The notes beneath the pieces are model-generated. The model was given only the letters and a program-made list of their open reading frames with translations, did no database searches and was not told the origin of the DNA. This document shows, one piece after another, positions 18,982 to 27,801 of a stretch of 64,000 bases of DNA. Origin of the DNA: Bacteroides coprosuis DSM 18011 (GTDB taxonomy: Bacteria > Bacteroidota > Bacteroidia > Bacteroidales > Bacteroidaceae). The position numbers were made by a program, and so were the translations under genes. Location: assembly GCA_000212915.1 (NCBI GenBank), contig CM001167.1, positions 2,286,780 to 2,350,779 of the forward strand. Direction: 5' to 3'. The stretch's first letter is position 1; every line of letters starts with the position of its first letter.

Positions 18982-20376
18982 CTATTTTATCTTCTCTAAA
19001 TTTTCTCTTGCCTCAGATATTCCCAATTGCTCTGCCTTTTCAAAGAGTTTTTTTGCCTCTTGCAGATTACCTTTCATTGCTTCCAATACACCTTGTGCAT
19101 GAATCTTCTCGGCTCTATCACCTTCTACCCGATCTAGGTATCTTTGAGCATCTTCTAAATTCTTTTTAGAGAGGCTGATGTTTGCAGCATTTAAGTTGGC
19201 AATTGGATCTTTAGGATACATGCGAACAGCTATATCGAAAACCTCCTGGAACTCATCGCTTCCCACTTCATAAGTTTGAGCAATAAGATACATCTCCTCT
19301 AAACTTAATAGTTGAGGTTTTGTCTTAAGTAACACCTTAGCTTCCTCTACAGAAAAGGCACGTACTGTATAATCTATAATATACTCCGACCTTCTCAGTG
19401 CTGGATAACAATTCTGAAGTAACTCCCTGTATTGCTCTGGATAAGTTGCCTTCAACTTCCATTCTTTCGGATCGGGATCCATGGCATTATCAATAATTGA
19501 AAGGATGGCCTCTTTGTCATTAATTGTAGAGTTTACTACATATTTACGCAAACCCTCCCAGTCTTCAGGAGTAGAGTCAACCTGGATTTCATATCCTTTA
19601 AAGTGATGTTTTGATGTGAGGTATTGTTTAAAAGCCTGAGCACGCTCTGAAGCGAGCTTACTATTCAAGCTATAAGATCCCTCTGGTGATGCATATCCAT
19701 GAATTGCAATCCCTTTGATGGTAAGGTTTTCATCTTTATTAATCTCATCAAAGAGTTGATTGACCTTAGCCAACTCGGTAGGGTTGTTTCTGAAAGTCTC
19801 CAATATATGAGTTTTACCAACCTGGAAATCCAAATAGGCCTTACCTATTTCATTTCTATTTTTAACCTCTGCTTCGGGTTTTATAAATACCAGAGATGGA
19901 ATAAACTCTTGGATTAAATCAACGCTAGTTATGCTGTTTTGGGCAGATGCCAATACGACAGAATTACAGCCACATTGATCTTCATCCATCACAAAGGTAG
20001 ACCTGTTCATCCACTCTTGATGAGGAACCACTACCTGATAGTGATACTCTTGACTTTTTCTATTTTTGCGACGAATTCTATATCCATAGGGATTTTTTTC
20101 ATTCCTTTTTAAAAAGAGTTCTTTATTTCTACCTACGATTTGTATTTTAGGTAATTCCTCTTTATTACTATCACTCACAAAAGATGGAGTTAATTCATAG
20201 AGCTGGTTAGACTTAATCTCTAATTTAGATAAGTCTAAAAGCAAATCTACAGCGACTAAGTCTCCCTCTTTAACAATCTCTTTCTTCGCAACTTCAACTT
20301 GACCATTAAGTAAAGTTTGCCCATAGGTTACAGTCGAAGTAATTAATATTACAAATATTATTATTGTCTTTCTCAT
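18982..20376 (-). CDS. DUF3868/OmpA-like periplasmic-outer membrane protein of fimbrial operon
   Basis: 464 residues with an SPI signal (ending TVTYGQ). The N-terminal ~170 residues have the DUF3868 pattern (LLNGQVEVAKKEIVKEGDLVAVDLLLDL; YHYQVVVPHQEWM; CGCNSVVLA). The middle has an OmpA-like region (IKGIAIHGYASPEGSYSLNSKLASERAQAFKQYL) that would bind peptidoglycan. The C terminus has TPR-like helices (DPIANLNAANISLSKKNLEDAQRYLDRVEG). In Bacteroidales this gene with a DUF3575 partner heads Mfa-type fimbrial operons; a role in fimbrial surface assembly is inferred. It lies 12 bp after the DUF3575 gene. Confidence 0.8.
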   Translation of the reverse strand: MRKTIIIFVILITSTVTYGQTLLNGQVEVAKKEIVKEGDLVAVDLLLDLSKLEIKSNQLYELTPSFVSDSNKEELPKIQIVGRNKELFLKRNEKNPYGYRIRRKNRKSQEYHYQVVVPHQEWMNRSTFVMDEDQCGCNSVVLASAQNSITSVDLIQEFIPSLVFIKPEAEVKNRNEIGKAYLDFQVGKTHILETFRNNPTELAKVNQLFDEINKDENLTIKGIAIHGYASPEGSYSLNSKLASERAQAFKQYLTSKHHFKGYEIQVDSTPEDWEGLRKYVVNSTINDKEAILSIIDNAMDPDPKEWKLKATYPEQYRELLQNCYPALRRSEYIIDYTVRAFSVEEAKVLLKTKPQLLSLEEMYLIAQTYEVGSDEFQEVFDIAVRMYPKDPIANLNAANISLSKKNLEDAQRYLDRVEGDRAEKIHAQGVLEAMKGNLQEAKKLFEKAEQLGISEARENLEKIK

Positions 20377-20388
20377 TGTCTTTCTTTA

Positions 20389-20985
20389 TTAAAATATATA
20401 CACCAGATTTAATGCAGCCTTAGTTGGTCCAACATAACTCTTTTTGTCCTCACTAAGTTTATCACTACATTTTTCACACTTGTATTTATCGTAATCAAAG
20501 TAGGCATAACCCACTCCTATTTCAGCTTCAAAATTCCAATGTTTAGACAACATCCATGAGTATCCATAGGAGACTCCTCCTCCTAAAAACCATCCTTCGT
20601 AACGATTATCTTTAAGTTTTTTAAGATTTACACCCAAAAACTTCAAAGAACTATTTAAGTTTCCTACGTTATACTGACCACCATTAGCATGTACTCCAAA
20701 GAAATGGCCATTCCATTTTTCACAAAACCAGTATCTAGCTTCTGGTTGAACCATCCAATGTTTCCACTTTTTGTTGTCGCTAAAAGTAAAAGGGTTATAG
20801 TTTGCAGACAAGTCCATAGTCCACTTCTTACCCATAGTAAATTCAACTCCTCCATTAAAAGTAGCGGTTGCATCATAAAGTAGATTTGTCTTAATAGCTA
20901 CATTTTGTGCTTTGACACCTATTGTGGGAAGTAGTAATATTATCGCCACAACCAAAGTAAATCGAAATTTTTTCTGTCTCATCAA
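20389..20985 (-). CDS. DUF3575-type outer membrane beta-barrel protein, first gene of fim operon 1
   Basis: 198 residues; signal peptide ends IGVKAQ. The NVAIKTNLLYDATATFNGGVEF motif followed by W- and Y-rich amphipathic strands (WTMDLSANYNPFTFSDNKKWKHWMVQPEARYW; FFGVHANGGQYN; GWFLGGGVSYGYSWML; FEAEIGVGYAYFDYDKY) is typical of DUF3575, an 8-strand barrel-like family. It ends in Phe, as outer membrane proteins do. A CxxC pair (KCEKCSDK) lies near the C terminus. It is first in the operon, with a leader of about 450 nt back to the promoter at 21447-21478. Confidence 0.8.
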   Translation of the reverse strand: MMRQKKFRFTLVVAIILLLPTIGVKAQNVAIKTNLLYDATATFNGGVEFTMGKKWTMDLSANYNPFTFSDNKKWKHWMVQPEARYWFCEKWNGHFFGVHANGGQYNVGNLNSSLKFLGVNLKKLKDNRYEGWFLGGGVSYGYSWMLSKHWNFEAEIGVGYAYFDYDKYKCEKCSDKLSEDKKSYVGPTKAALNLVYIF

Positions 20986-22580
20986 TTAAAATTTAATGAA
21001 TGCTATAATAAAGATTCGTAAATATTTTATTTTATAACTCTCCATAGACTCTATTCAACAGAGTCATATTTATGGCTTTTATTATATAGTCCTCTATGAT
21101 ATAATATAGAGTTATAATGTTTTACTGTAAAAATAAAGCACTCTTTATTAATATCATTAAGGGAGAAAAAAAACCCAATACATCTTTTATATTTAGGTCA
21201 TATTCTTTATTTATATCAAAAGCTTATAAAGCTCACTTACATATTCCTAAACATTGATAACAAAGTCAAAAACCATTATTAAGTGAACTTTTTACAGCTA
21301 TATAAAAACAAGCAATTAATAAGTTTATGCTGTTTTTAAACTTATAATCCCATAAATTAACCACTCAAAATACTTGTCGGTAAAACTCAATCATTATTCA
21401 CAAATTTACATTACAGACTAAGTCCCTTATTAAGGTTATGAGATTGCAAATATATATTATATTTTTATATATTTCAAAGGAAAAGTTATAAAAATAACAC
21501 TTTTCATATAAAATACAAACTTCTAAACTCAACAGAAAAAAACACACCTACAGACAACAAAACAAATGATTAGTCATTTTGAGAGACTATAAAAGCACAA
21601 AAAAGAACATTTTTAAAAAAAAACAAAGCTTTAATTAACACTTAATAGCAAATAAAACACTCTCTTTTCTAGAAAAAATAATGAGAGGTATAGAGACTCT
21701 AAAGCTATTTCATCTTCATATGATTTGCTTAACTATTTTGAAAATCTCTACATTCAATATGATAAAAAGTAAGTACATATATCTTCAAAATTAAAAATAT
21801 ATGCATAAAGAATACCCTGAGGAATGAAGGTATCCAATGAGAAAATAATTAATATTTATCCTTTTCAAAATAAAATAAGATTATGCATTCTAAGCATACA
21901 GACACCTTAATTGTAGCGTAGATAAAGTTAATTACTTGAGGCTGGAAAGAGTAAATCAAGGAACATAAACGTCAAATAAATTTACTCTACATAAAATCAT
22001 AATATTTTCCAAATCTTTCGCTAGTACACCCCATCTGCTCACACCTCTCTTGCTTCATTAAACACTTGAAAATAAACTCAAATATATTCGATCGGTTATC
22101 GTAACATCACACTAGATAAACCAAAACTTTGAAATGTATCTATCAAGTCTGTTTTTTGGGAGTTAGATTACTAACAAATTGGAAAGAATAACCACAACTG
22201 TTTATTCAATATAAAAGTTTCTAACGTTCTTATCTATTTGAACTTTAGAATCAATTCTAGAAAATATCACAGAATACTACTAGAGCATAACTAGTATATG
22301 GCTTAACAAGTAAAAGCAAAGGGTATCCAATTTTTAGAACTGTGATTAATACCTTATCAAAATAAACACTAAATTTCTTTGTCTACAGACTTACCAATGA
22401 GGTTCAGAATCCTTTAATATCAAACTCTAGTTTACTACCAACACATATTTAGAGCATAATGTATTATGGTAGTTTTCCTTTTATAGCAAAAGAATTATTA
22501 GATTGAATCATTAACTTCTAACAATATGATGTCATTCCTTAATCAAAGGAAATAAGATAAGTAGATAGTGAGACTTAATA
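20986..22580. other. 1.6-kb AT-rich intergenic region upstream of fim operon 1
   Basis: No ORF is supported. It holds a promoter for the operon at 21447-21478 and a short inverted repeat near 21091-21110 (CTCTAT...ATAGAG) within the presumed leader. No inverted repeats flanking the promoter, as expected for an invertible switch, were found by eye. The part right of about 21700 shows nothing further. Confidence 0.5.
21447..21478 (-). promoter_or_regulatory. Bacteroidetes-type promoter of fim operon 1
   Basis: On the minus strand TTTG (21475-21478) and TATATTTG (21447-21454) are separated by 20 bp, matching the -33/-7 consensus of Bacteroidetes sigma-ABfr promoters. The start would be near 21440, giving a 5' leader of about 455 nt before the DUF3575 gene. 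Confidence 0.6.
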
Positions 22581-22618
22581 AAAAAGCGTTGATATTCTAA
22601 AAACATCAACGCTTAATT
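22581..22618 (-). terminator. Terminator downstream of the ssrA 3' end
   Basis: A 10-bp stem (22584-22593 with 22605-22614) is followed on the minus strand by a T-run, about 20 bp beyond the tRNA-like 3' end at 22635. The spacing is that of a stable-RNA gene and its own terminator. Confidence 0.7.
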
Positions 22619-22634
22619 TATTATTGGTTTTTTG

Positions 22635-22655
22635 TGGAGCTGGAGAGATTCGAAC
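22635..22655 (-). pseudogene. ssrA: 3'-terminal fragment of ssrA (tmRNA), probable island attachment site
   Basis: On the minus strand this reads GTTCGAATCTCTCCAGCTCCA. It contains the T-loop (TTCGAAT), the 3' half of the T-stem (CTCTC) and the acceptor 3' strand CAGCTCC plus discriminator A. CAGCTCC is the acceptor end of tmRNA (5' partner GGGGCTG or GGAGCTG). The sequence upstream (AAGGATTT) does not pair with the T-stem, so the rest of the gene is missing. The 3' end of ssrA is a frequent target of phage and island integrases. A tRNA with the same acceptor is the alternative. Confidence 0.55.
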
Positions 22656-22666
22656 AAATCCTTCAA

Positions 22667-24010
22667 AAGACACTGTCTCAACAAGTGTGTAAGTAAATAA
22701 AGCTTGGGTTGGGTTATTGTTATAACCTGACCCTTTCTTTGTAAATAATTAGGAACTGATTTAAAATGAAGCCCCAGTTCCTGATAGGCATTGACCACTT
22801 TTTAGTGGCCTCCCTAAGGGCTAAATATACTGATTTCATCACAGAATCATCCGTAGGGAACGATAATTTATTCTTGGTATACTTTCTAATCTTACCATTT
22901 AGATTTTCGATTAAATTGGTAGTATAGATAACTTTTCTTATCTCTATAGGGTACTCAAAGAAGACTGTAAGCTCTTCCCAGTTGTTTCTCCAGCTCTGCA
23001 CGGCATAGGAGTACTTGGAGTCCCACTTAGCTGCAAGGTCCTCCAAAGCAGCTGCTGCAGCCTCCTTATTAGGTGCATTATAGATATTCTTCATATCTGA
23101 GGTAAACTGTTTTTTGTCTTTCCAAACCACATATTTACAGGCATTGCGGATTTGGTGTACGATGCAGATTTGAGTCTTGGATTCAGGGAAAACTGTGCGT
23201 ATAGTCTCTGTGAAGCCGTTTAAGTTATCCGTTGCAGTAATTAAGATATCCTCTGTGCCACGGGCTTTTAAATCGGTTAAAACACTCATCCAAAAGGCTG
23301 AGGATTCATTTTACCCAGCCAAAGTCCCAGAACTTCTTTAAGCCCATCACGTCTTAATCCCACAGCAATATAAATGGTTTTATTTATTACTTTAGAGCCC
23401 TCTCTGACTTTAAATACAATGCCATCCATCCAAACAATAAGGTATACAGGCTCTAAAGGTCTATTTTGCCACACCACAATATCAGCAGTAACAGCATCTG
23501 TTATACGGGAAATCGTGGCAGGAGAGACATCAAAATCATAGACCTCTCGTATTTGCTCTTCTATATCCGAAACGCTCATTCCTTTGGCATAAAGAGAGAC
23601 AATGACATTCTCTAACCCTTCGACCATACTTTTACGTTTGGGTATAATCATAGGGTTGTAGCTAGCATCTCGATCTCTAGGGACTTTTATCTGCTCACTA
23701 CCATAACTCGTTTTAATGGTCTTCTTAGAGTATCCATTACGGCTATTATCCTCTTTCCTACGACTATGCTTATCATAATCTAAATGAGCATCTAGCTCAC
23801 CTTCAAGCATCTTTTCAATACCACGCTTTTGAATGGACTTTAAAAAGTTGTTTAGGTCTTCACCTGTTTTAAACTGTTTGAAGAACTCATCAGGGATTAA
23901 ATCTTCTGTTTTCATAAATGTTTAAGTTTTTTACTAGATAACAACGGCTCAGGTAAAGTTGTTACCCAAGCCGTTCGTTTTAACTTACACACTTTATGAA
24001 AGAGTGTCTT
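22667..24010 (-). mobile_element. IS256-family insertion sequence, 1344 bp, disabled
   Basis: Imperfect terminal inverted repeats begin AAGACACT and end AAGTGTGTAAGT at both ends (22667-22694; reverse complement of 23983-24010). The length of 1344 bp is normal for IS256. A strong hairpin lies just inside the right end (about 23944-23976, AACGGCT...AGCCGTT), upstream of the transposase, as in many IS, where it limits read-in transcription. No 8-9-bp target duplication is visible: the left flank is CCTTCAA, the right flank AAAAGTT. A later rearrangement has probably removed one flank. Confidence 0.85.
22720..23915 (-). pseudogene. IS256-family transposase with -1 frameshift
   Basis: Two frames make a complete DDE transposase of about 398 residues. 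The first part (MKTEDLIPDEFFKQF ... MSVSDIEEQIREVYDFDVSPATISRITD ... YLIVWMDGIVFKV) has the HTH and the first catalytic Asp. The second ([26 protein letters not shown] ... [17 protein letters not shown]) has the second Asp and the catalytic Glu. At about 23311 a run of four A, where five would give [13 protein letters not shown], shifts the frame and ends the first part at [11 protein letters not shown]256 elements do not use programmed frameshifting, so this is a null mutation or a base-calling error. Confidence 0.85.
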
Positions 24011-24134
24011 AAAAGTTTTTAGAACTCAACTAAGGGGAGTGACAGATATTAGTTTCTTCCTATTTAGAGTGACTAAGCTATTTGCTTAATAATACTACTC
24101 CCCCTACTTTTGCAGGTGATCCAGGGAGATTTAG
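24011..24134. other. Short non-coding stretch with a long-range inverted repeat
   Basis: An ACTCCCCTTAG/AGTAGGGGGAGT-like inverted pair is spread over about 24030-24105. It may be the end of the prophage, but no gene or attachment repeat could be assigned. Confidence 0.3.
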
Positions 24135-24584
24135 CTAAGATATTTTGCTCAATCGAAATCCTACAAATACCAAGATAAATAAGAGTGCTATCTCACCGAT
24201 ACGCATTCTTATTTTTTGCCACCAAGTTAAATTCTTTTCTATTTTGATGATCTTCTCTACCTCGTATGGAACAGGTTCTTTTATCAACTTGTATTCTGTT
24301 AGTTTGATTGTTTTAATTCCAATTGGTGTTTGCCATATACCCAAGTTATGATACAGCTCATTATTGTTAATCTTTGCTTCGCTATAGGCATATTTGTTTG
24401 TTAAGTAAGAAACCGTGTCTTTTGTGGATACCTCTTCAAAATAAGGCTCTAATAGAACCTCTTGTATTGTATCACGCACTACTATACTATCTTTCACTAC
24501 TCGCTCTACAAATACAGGTATCTGTTTGGTTTTACACCCTGTAAAAAGAAGAACAATTGCTATGATTTTTATAACAGCTCCCAT
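24135..24584 (-). CDS. Phage lysis-cassette lipoprotein (spanin-like), cassette B
   Basis: 149 residues. Signal-anchor with lipobox (IIAIVLLFTGCKTKQ), then a periplasmic segment VFVERVVKDSIVVRDTIQEV, a helical region, and a C-terminal membrane helix (IGEIALLFILVFVGFRL). Inner- and outer-membrane anchors in one protein fit a unimolecular spanin-like role in phage lysis, inferred from position after the lysin and holin. Its ATG lies inside the end of the upstream lysin-like gene (overlap about 16 bp). It looks intact. Confidence 0.55.
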   Translation of the reverse strand: MGAVIKIIAIVLLFTGCKTKQIPVFVERVVKDSIVVRDTIQEVLLEPYFEEVSTKDTVSYLTNKYAYSEAKINNNELYHNLGIWQTPIGIKTIKLTEYKLIKEPVPYEVEKIIKIEKNLTWWQKIRMRIGEIALLFILVFVGFRLSKIS

Positions 24585-24973
24585 CCTCTTTCTATTTCAT
24601 TAAAGTCTCCTACTACCGAATTCTCCATAAAACACATGGCTTCAACTAGCCTACTCATCAATGACTTGTTATTTACATCAATAGGGACGTTAGGTCTAAT
24701 TTTTGCTCTATTACTTACTACACGTATGTATTGCTCTGTGTTATTCTCAAAAGGTGGAGCCTAGCGATAAATCATTTCACTTAATGTTTTTAATCCATGT
24801 ATTCGCTGGTAATTTTGTAGCGTTCTAAGCATCGCTCTATACCCCCACTCCATAGATTCAAACTGAAAGAATGAATGATCAGTCTGTACTTCTCTTAATC
24901 CTTGCCACTTAGTATTATTTCTCCTAATGTTTCCTGGATTACAATTTCTAATTCCTCTAGGTATCTTACTCAT
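24569..24973 (-). pseudogene. Phage P5-like structural/muralytic protein with internal TAG
   Basis: MSKIPRGIRNCNPGNIRRNNTKWQGL and FFQFESMEWGYRAMLRTLQNY are the conserved first half of the phage 'structural protein P5' family (a lytic-transglycosylase-like virion protein). After EMIYR a TAG at 24761-24763 interrupts the frame, which then continues with the conserved APPFENNTEQYI ... LVEAMCFMENS ... WELL to a TAA at 24569. Family members normally have RWAPP here, so Trp TGG has become TAG. The ancestral protein had about 134 residues. Its ATG overlaps the holin stop. Confidence 0.75.
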
Positions 24974-25471
24974 CTTTAGTCTCTTTTATCTTTTTACTTA
25001 ATCCTAACTTCTCTCTAAATTTATTTTCTATAAAATACTTTACATCCACAGTTAATACCCGATAGAGTGTTTTGAGGGCTTCTACATTGGGCCAGATTGT
25101 CATTGAGTTTCTTACAATGTTAACTAAGTAGTGGTAGCCAAAAAACCACGTTAAAACCTTGACTAAAAAGAGGGCATAATCAAACTCATTGTAGGTTATA
25201 GCATGGATTGATTAATCAGAACGATTAACAGAAAAAAGGTTATTAGTAACCAAAAGCCATCTTTTAATTTCTTCATATTAAACTTCTCTCCACACTTAAA
25301 GCCTGCTTTATAGCCAAAGATACAGTTCACTATAAAGAATAGAATAAGTAAACCAATCGTTGCTTTCAAGGGCGATATTATCCCCAGTGCTACGGTCCAT
25401 ATCATCACTACTAAGTCTTTACCTCGATTGTAAAGCCACTCTACAAACTCACTCCCCATTAACCGTTCCAT
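24966..25471 (-). pseudogene. Phage holin, frameshifted, cassette B
   Basis: The first frame (from 25471) reads MERLMGSEFVEWLYNRGKDLVVMIWTVALGIISPLKATIGLLILFFIVNCIFGYKAG and later FWLLITFFLLIVLINQSM, ending at 25196. The adjacent frame then makes sense without its own start: TYNEFDYALFLVKVLTWFFGYHYLVNIV ... LKTLYRVLTVDVKYFIENKF, ending at 24966. Together they give a holin of about 168 residues with four hydrophobic helices. A one-base lesion lies near 25195-25205. It would make the holes that let the lysin reach the wall. Confidence 0.6.
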
Positions 25472-25518
25472 ACTTTTTCTTTTATCTAAAAAACACTCTT
25501 ATTATTTTATATTATTTA

Positions 25519-26523
25519 TTAAGGACGAAGTGGTAGATCTGGAATAATTCCTCCGCCATCATCATAGCCATTCCACACTAAAGTTTTTGATGCTTTTACA
25601 ATTCCCATTACCACTAGAAAAACATCTACTCTATGTATAGGATGGGTATCTCTTACTCCTAGTGGATTTGGATATAATGTATCTGAACTATACAGTGGTT
25701 TTATATATTGACCTGTTCCTCCTGATGGTACTATTAGAAATTGATTTTCTATAAATGGAGGGGTGTAATACCAACCTGTAGGCATTCTAAATTCCACATT
25801 TGTAGATTTATTACTATATAGGTATTTTTCTTTCTCTCTATCTTCTTCTGTTACAGAAGGATGTCCTCCTGCATAGTATCTCCAATATGATGTAGCATCT
25901 CCTAAAGACTTAAACCTATCTGTTGCCTTTCTTAAGTCGTCAAATGTTATGTTATTCTCATTCTTTGAATAGTCTGCACATTTTATGTATTTAAGCTCTG
26001 TCCATTTCACAGGAGCAAAGTCAAACATTTTTAATCCACTAGGACCTAGGTCATATATTTTTTCCCCATTAACATAATAGGCTAGAATTGCATACCCACC
26101 CTCATTAACTCCAAAGATTATGTTTGGATGCTCCTCCTGCCCAAAAATATGTATCTCTGAACCTGATGCTTCTATACGTGGACCTTGAACTTCTGTTCTA
26201 ATATGTCTTGCTACAAGGTTGCTTGTGTCTATCTCATCTGTTTGAATTTTTCTTGCTAAAATAAGGTCGTGCTGCTCTACTCTTCTCCAGATGTCGCCAC
26301 TGCCTTGCGTGTTGTTCAAGTATGGATCATCTCCTAATGATTGAGGAGATTGAAGTAAGTAGAACTCCTTTTTCCCATTGCGAACCTGGTGCACGTAGTG
26401 ATTAATTACATCATCTTTAAGATAAGTAACATCCTCCCTCCAAGCTCCTGCATAGACAAGACTGGCTCCTGGCTCACCAACCTTAACCTTATTAAAGGTC
26501 ATCATCCTACTGAATAGTCTCAT
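25519..26523 (-). CDS. Phage tail-fibre/tip protein, cassette B
   Basis: 334 residues, full length relative to the truncated copy at 8427-9040. The N terminus has an FNKVKVGEPGASLVYAGAW-type carbohydrate-binding-like 'xxYxxGDVV' segment (REDVTYLKDDVINHYV), common in Bacteroidales phage tail proteins. The middle (ARHIRTEVQGPRIEASGSEIHIFG) looks like a beta-helix neck, and the C-terminal domain (FGVNEGGYAILAYY ... TLVWNGYDDGGGI) is shared with cassette A. Probably a receptor-binding or tip protein. Its start overlaps the preceding gene's stop by 4 bp. No lesion is seen. Confidence 0.6.
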   Translation of the reverse strand: MRLFSRMMTFNKVKVGEPGASLVYAGAWREDVTYLKDDVINHYVHQVRNGKKEFYLLQSPQSLGDDPYLNNTQGSGDIWRRVEQHDLILARKIQTDEIDTSNLVARHIRTEVQGPRIEASGSEIHIFGQEEHPNIIFGVNEGGYAILAYYVNGEKIYDLGPSGLKMFDFAPVKWTELKYIKCADYSKNENNITFDDLRKATDRFKSLGDATSYWRYYAGGHPSVTEEDREKEKYLYSNKSTNVEFRMPTGWYYTPPFIENQFLIVPSGGTGQYIKPLYSSDTLYPNPLGVRDTHPIHRVDVFLVVMGIVKASKTLVWNGYDDGGGIIPDLPLRP

Positions 26524-27518
26524 TTAGTTGCATTTATGATTAAATTCAGAAGCCCTCCATTCTTATCTAGTTTCTCTGTAGTCATGGTATAAGTGGCTCC
26601 TGTTTCCTTTCCTACTAGATTAAGCATACTATCCAGTTCCGTATACTCAAAAATGTACCCACCTACTTTCTGATTCAATACACGATTATACACCTCTGGA
26701 GTGAGCTTACACGTATCGTTATCTCTAAGGTCTTGTGGTCCTTCTTGTTTTACTCTTAGATAATAAGTGTCTGTCTCATCGGATAAGGTTCTAGTCTTAT
26801 TGTAAACGTTTACCCCATTGTAGAAGAACTCTACTTTGATGGTTATTTCCGAATCGATGTCTTCATCCTTAAACTTCATTTTGTTAGGTGTTGCTGGATC
26901 GGGTTTAATTTCATTAATACCATCTCTTCCAACCCTATACCATTTATAAGTAACTCCTTCTGATACTTCCGCACCTCCTTTATGGAGTACCGCTGTAGCT
27001 ACAACTTCTGGAGTGTTGTCATCAACTACACCACCCTCGGTAGCTTCAATAAATCCATCGTAAGGCTCTCCTACCATTTCCTCTAGGCGAATATCTATAG
27101 TAGAGCGAATATCATATTCTACTCCACTAATTTTAGTTTTAGCTTCAAAAGTGATAACGTCTGTGTCTAGGTTATCTACAGAAGCTAAATTTTGAACGAT
27201 TTCTAAGCCTGGAACAACAACCCCTCCATCGTCGTGGCTTATTTTCTTAAAACGTGAATCTGCTTCAAAGTCAATTTCTATTCCGTTGTACAACCATTTC
27301 TCACTTCCCGCCATAATACTTACCCTCTTACCTGTGTTCTGACTTAACACACGTGGGTAAATAGTAGGTTGATTAGATGCTATTGTCCAATCGGGCAATG
27401 GGGTGTCTGCTCCTTCTTTTAATCGCTGGATAAGTAACTTGGTTGAATACAGGTGAGATGTAATCAAGTCCCAATCTAAGACTCTAGTAAACGATATTAA
27501 TCCACTAACTACACTCAT
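26520..27518 (-). CDS. Phage tail protein with Ig-like repeats
   Basis: 332 residues without a signal peptide. Repeated beta-domain elements (TIYPRVLSQNTGKRVSIMAG; VVATAVLHKGGAEVSEGVTYKWYRVG; QEGPQDLRDNDTCKLTPEVYNRVLNQKVGG) suggest bacterial Ig-like domains, as found in tail accessory proteins. It is embedded in a chain of 4-bp ATGA overlaps with its neighbours, the mark of a phage late operon. It looks intact. The precise role (fibre or baseplate accessory) is not determined. Confidence 0.55.
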   Translation of the reverse strand: MSVVSGLISFTRVLDWDLITSHLYSTKLLIQRLKEGADTPLPDWTIASNQPTIYPRVLSQNTGKRVSIMAGSEKWLYNGIEIDFEADSRFKKISHDDGGVVVPGLEIVQNLASVDNLDTDVITFEAKTKISGVEYDIRSTIDIRLEEMVGEPYDGFIEATEGGVVDDNTPEVVATAVLHKGGAEVSEGVTYKWYRVGRDGINEIKPDPATPNKMKFKDEDIDSEITIKVEFFYNGVNVYNKTRTLSDETDTYYLRVKQEGPQDLRDNDTCKLTPEVYNRVLNQKVGGYIFEYTELDSMLNLVGKETGATYTMTTEKLDKNGGLLNLIINATK

Positions 27519-27801
27519 ACTTCTTCCTCCTCTTCTTTTAGTTCCTCATTAATTATTGGCTTTGTGAACACAATAGGTTGTAGTGTTCCATCAATTAATC
27601 GTTTAGCATTTGTAGGCGACAATGTTACACCACCTAATAAGGCTACCTTATGTTCAAAGAGTCCCCATCTATTGACGATAGCTCCTTTTGGTTTAATATA
27701 TAGCCATTACCCACCTTACGACCTTTGTCATTTAATCCTCTCTCTTGCACAACCCATTCTGGGATTAATGCAACTAGATTGTTTATTATTCTTCTTTTCA
27801 T
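27515..27801 (-). pseudogene. Small phage tail-region protein, frameshifted
   Basis: Starts MKRRIINNLVALIPEWVVQERGLNDKGRKVGNGYI. Near 27700 the frame must shift to read PKGAIVNRWGLFEHKVALLGGVTLSPTNAKRL ... INEELKEEEEV, ending at 27515-27517. Length would be about 94 residues. Both ends overlap neighbouring genes by 3-4 bp (ATGA), so the reconstructed frame is the native one. Unknown function. Confidence 0.6.

Noticed and set aside
20664-20883. ORFs on both strands inside the DUF3575 gene
   Set aside because: They overlap a well-supported barrel gene and lack coding character.
21000-22600. Invertible fimbrial promoter
   Set aside because: No inverted repeats on either side of the promoter at 21447-21478 were found by eye, and no recombinase gene is in the window.
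22720-23915. Programmed frameshifting in the IS transposase
   Set aside because: IS256-family elements encode a single-frame transposase; the site lacks a slippery heptamer plus structure, and a lost A in an A-run explains it.
24011-24134. tRNA or tmRNA 5' half on the right side of the IS256 element
   Set aside because: The flank contains an inverted repeat around GGGGAGT but no D-arm, anticodon arm or acceptor that pairs with the fragment at 22635.
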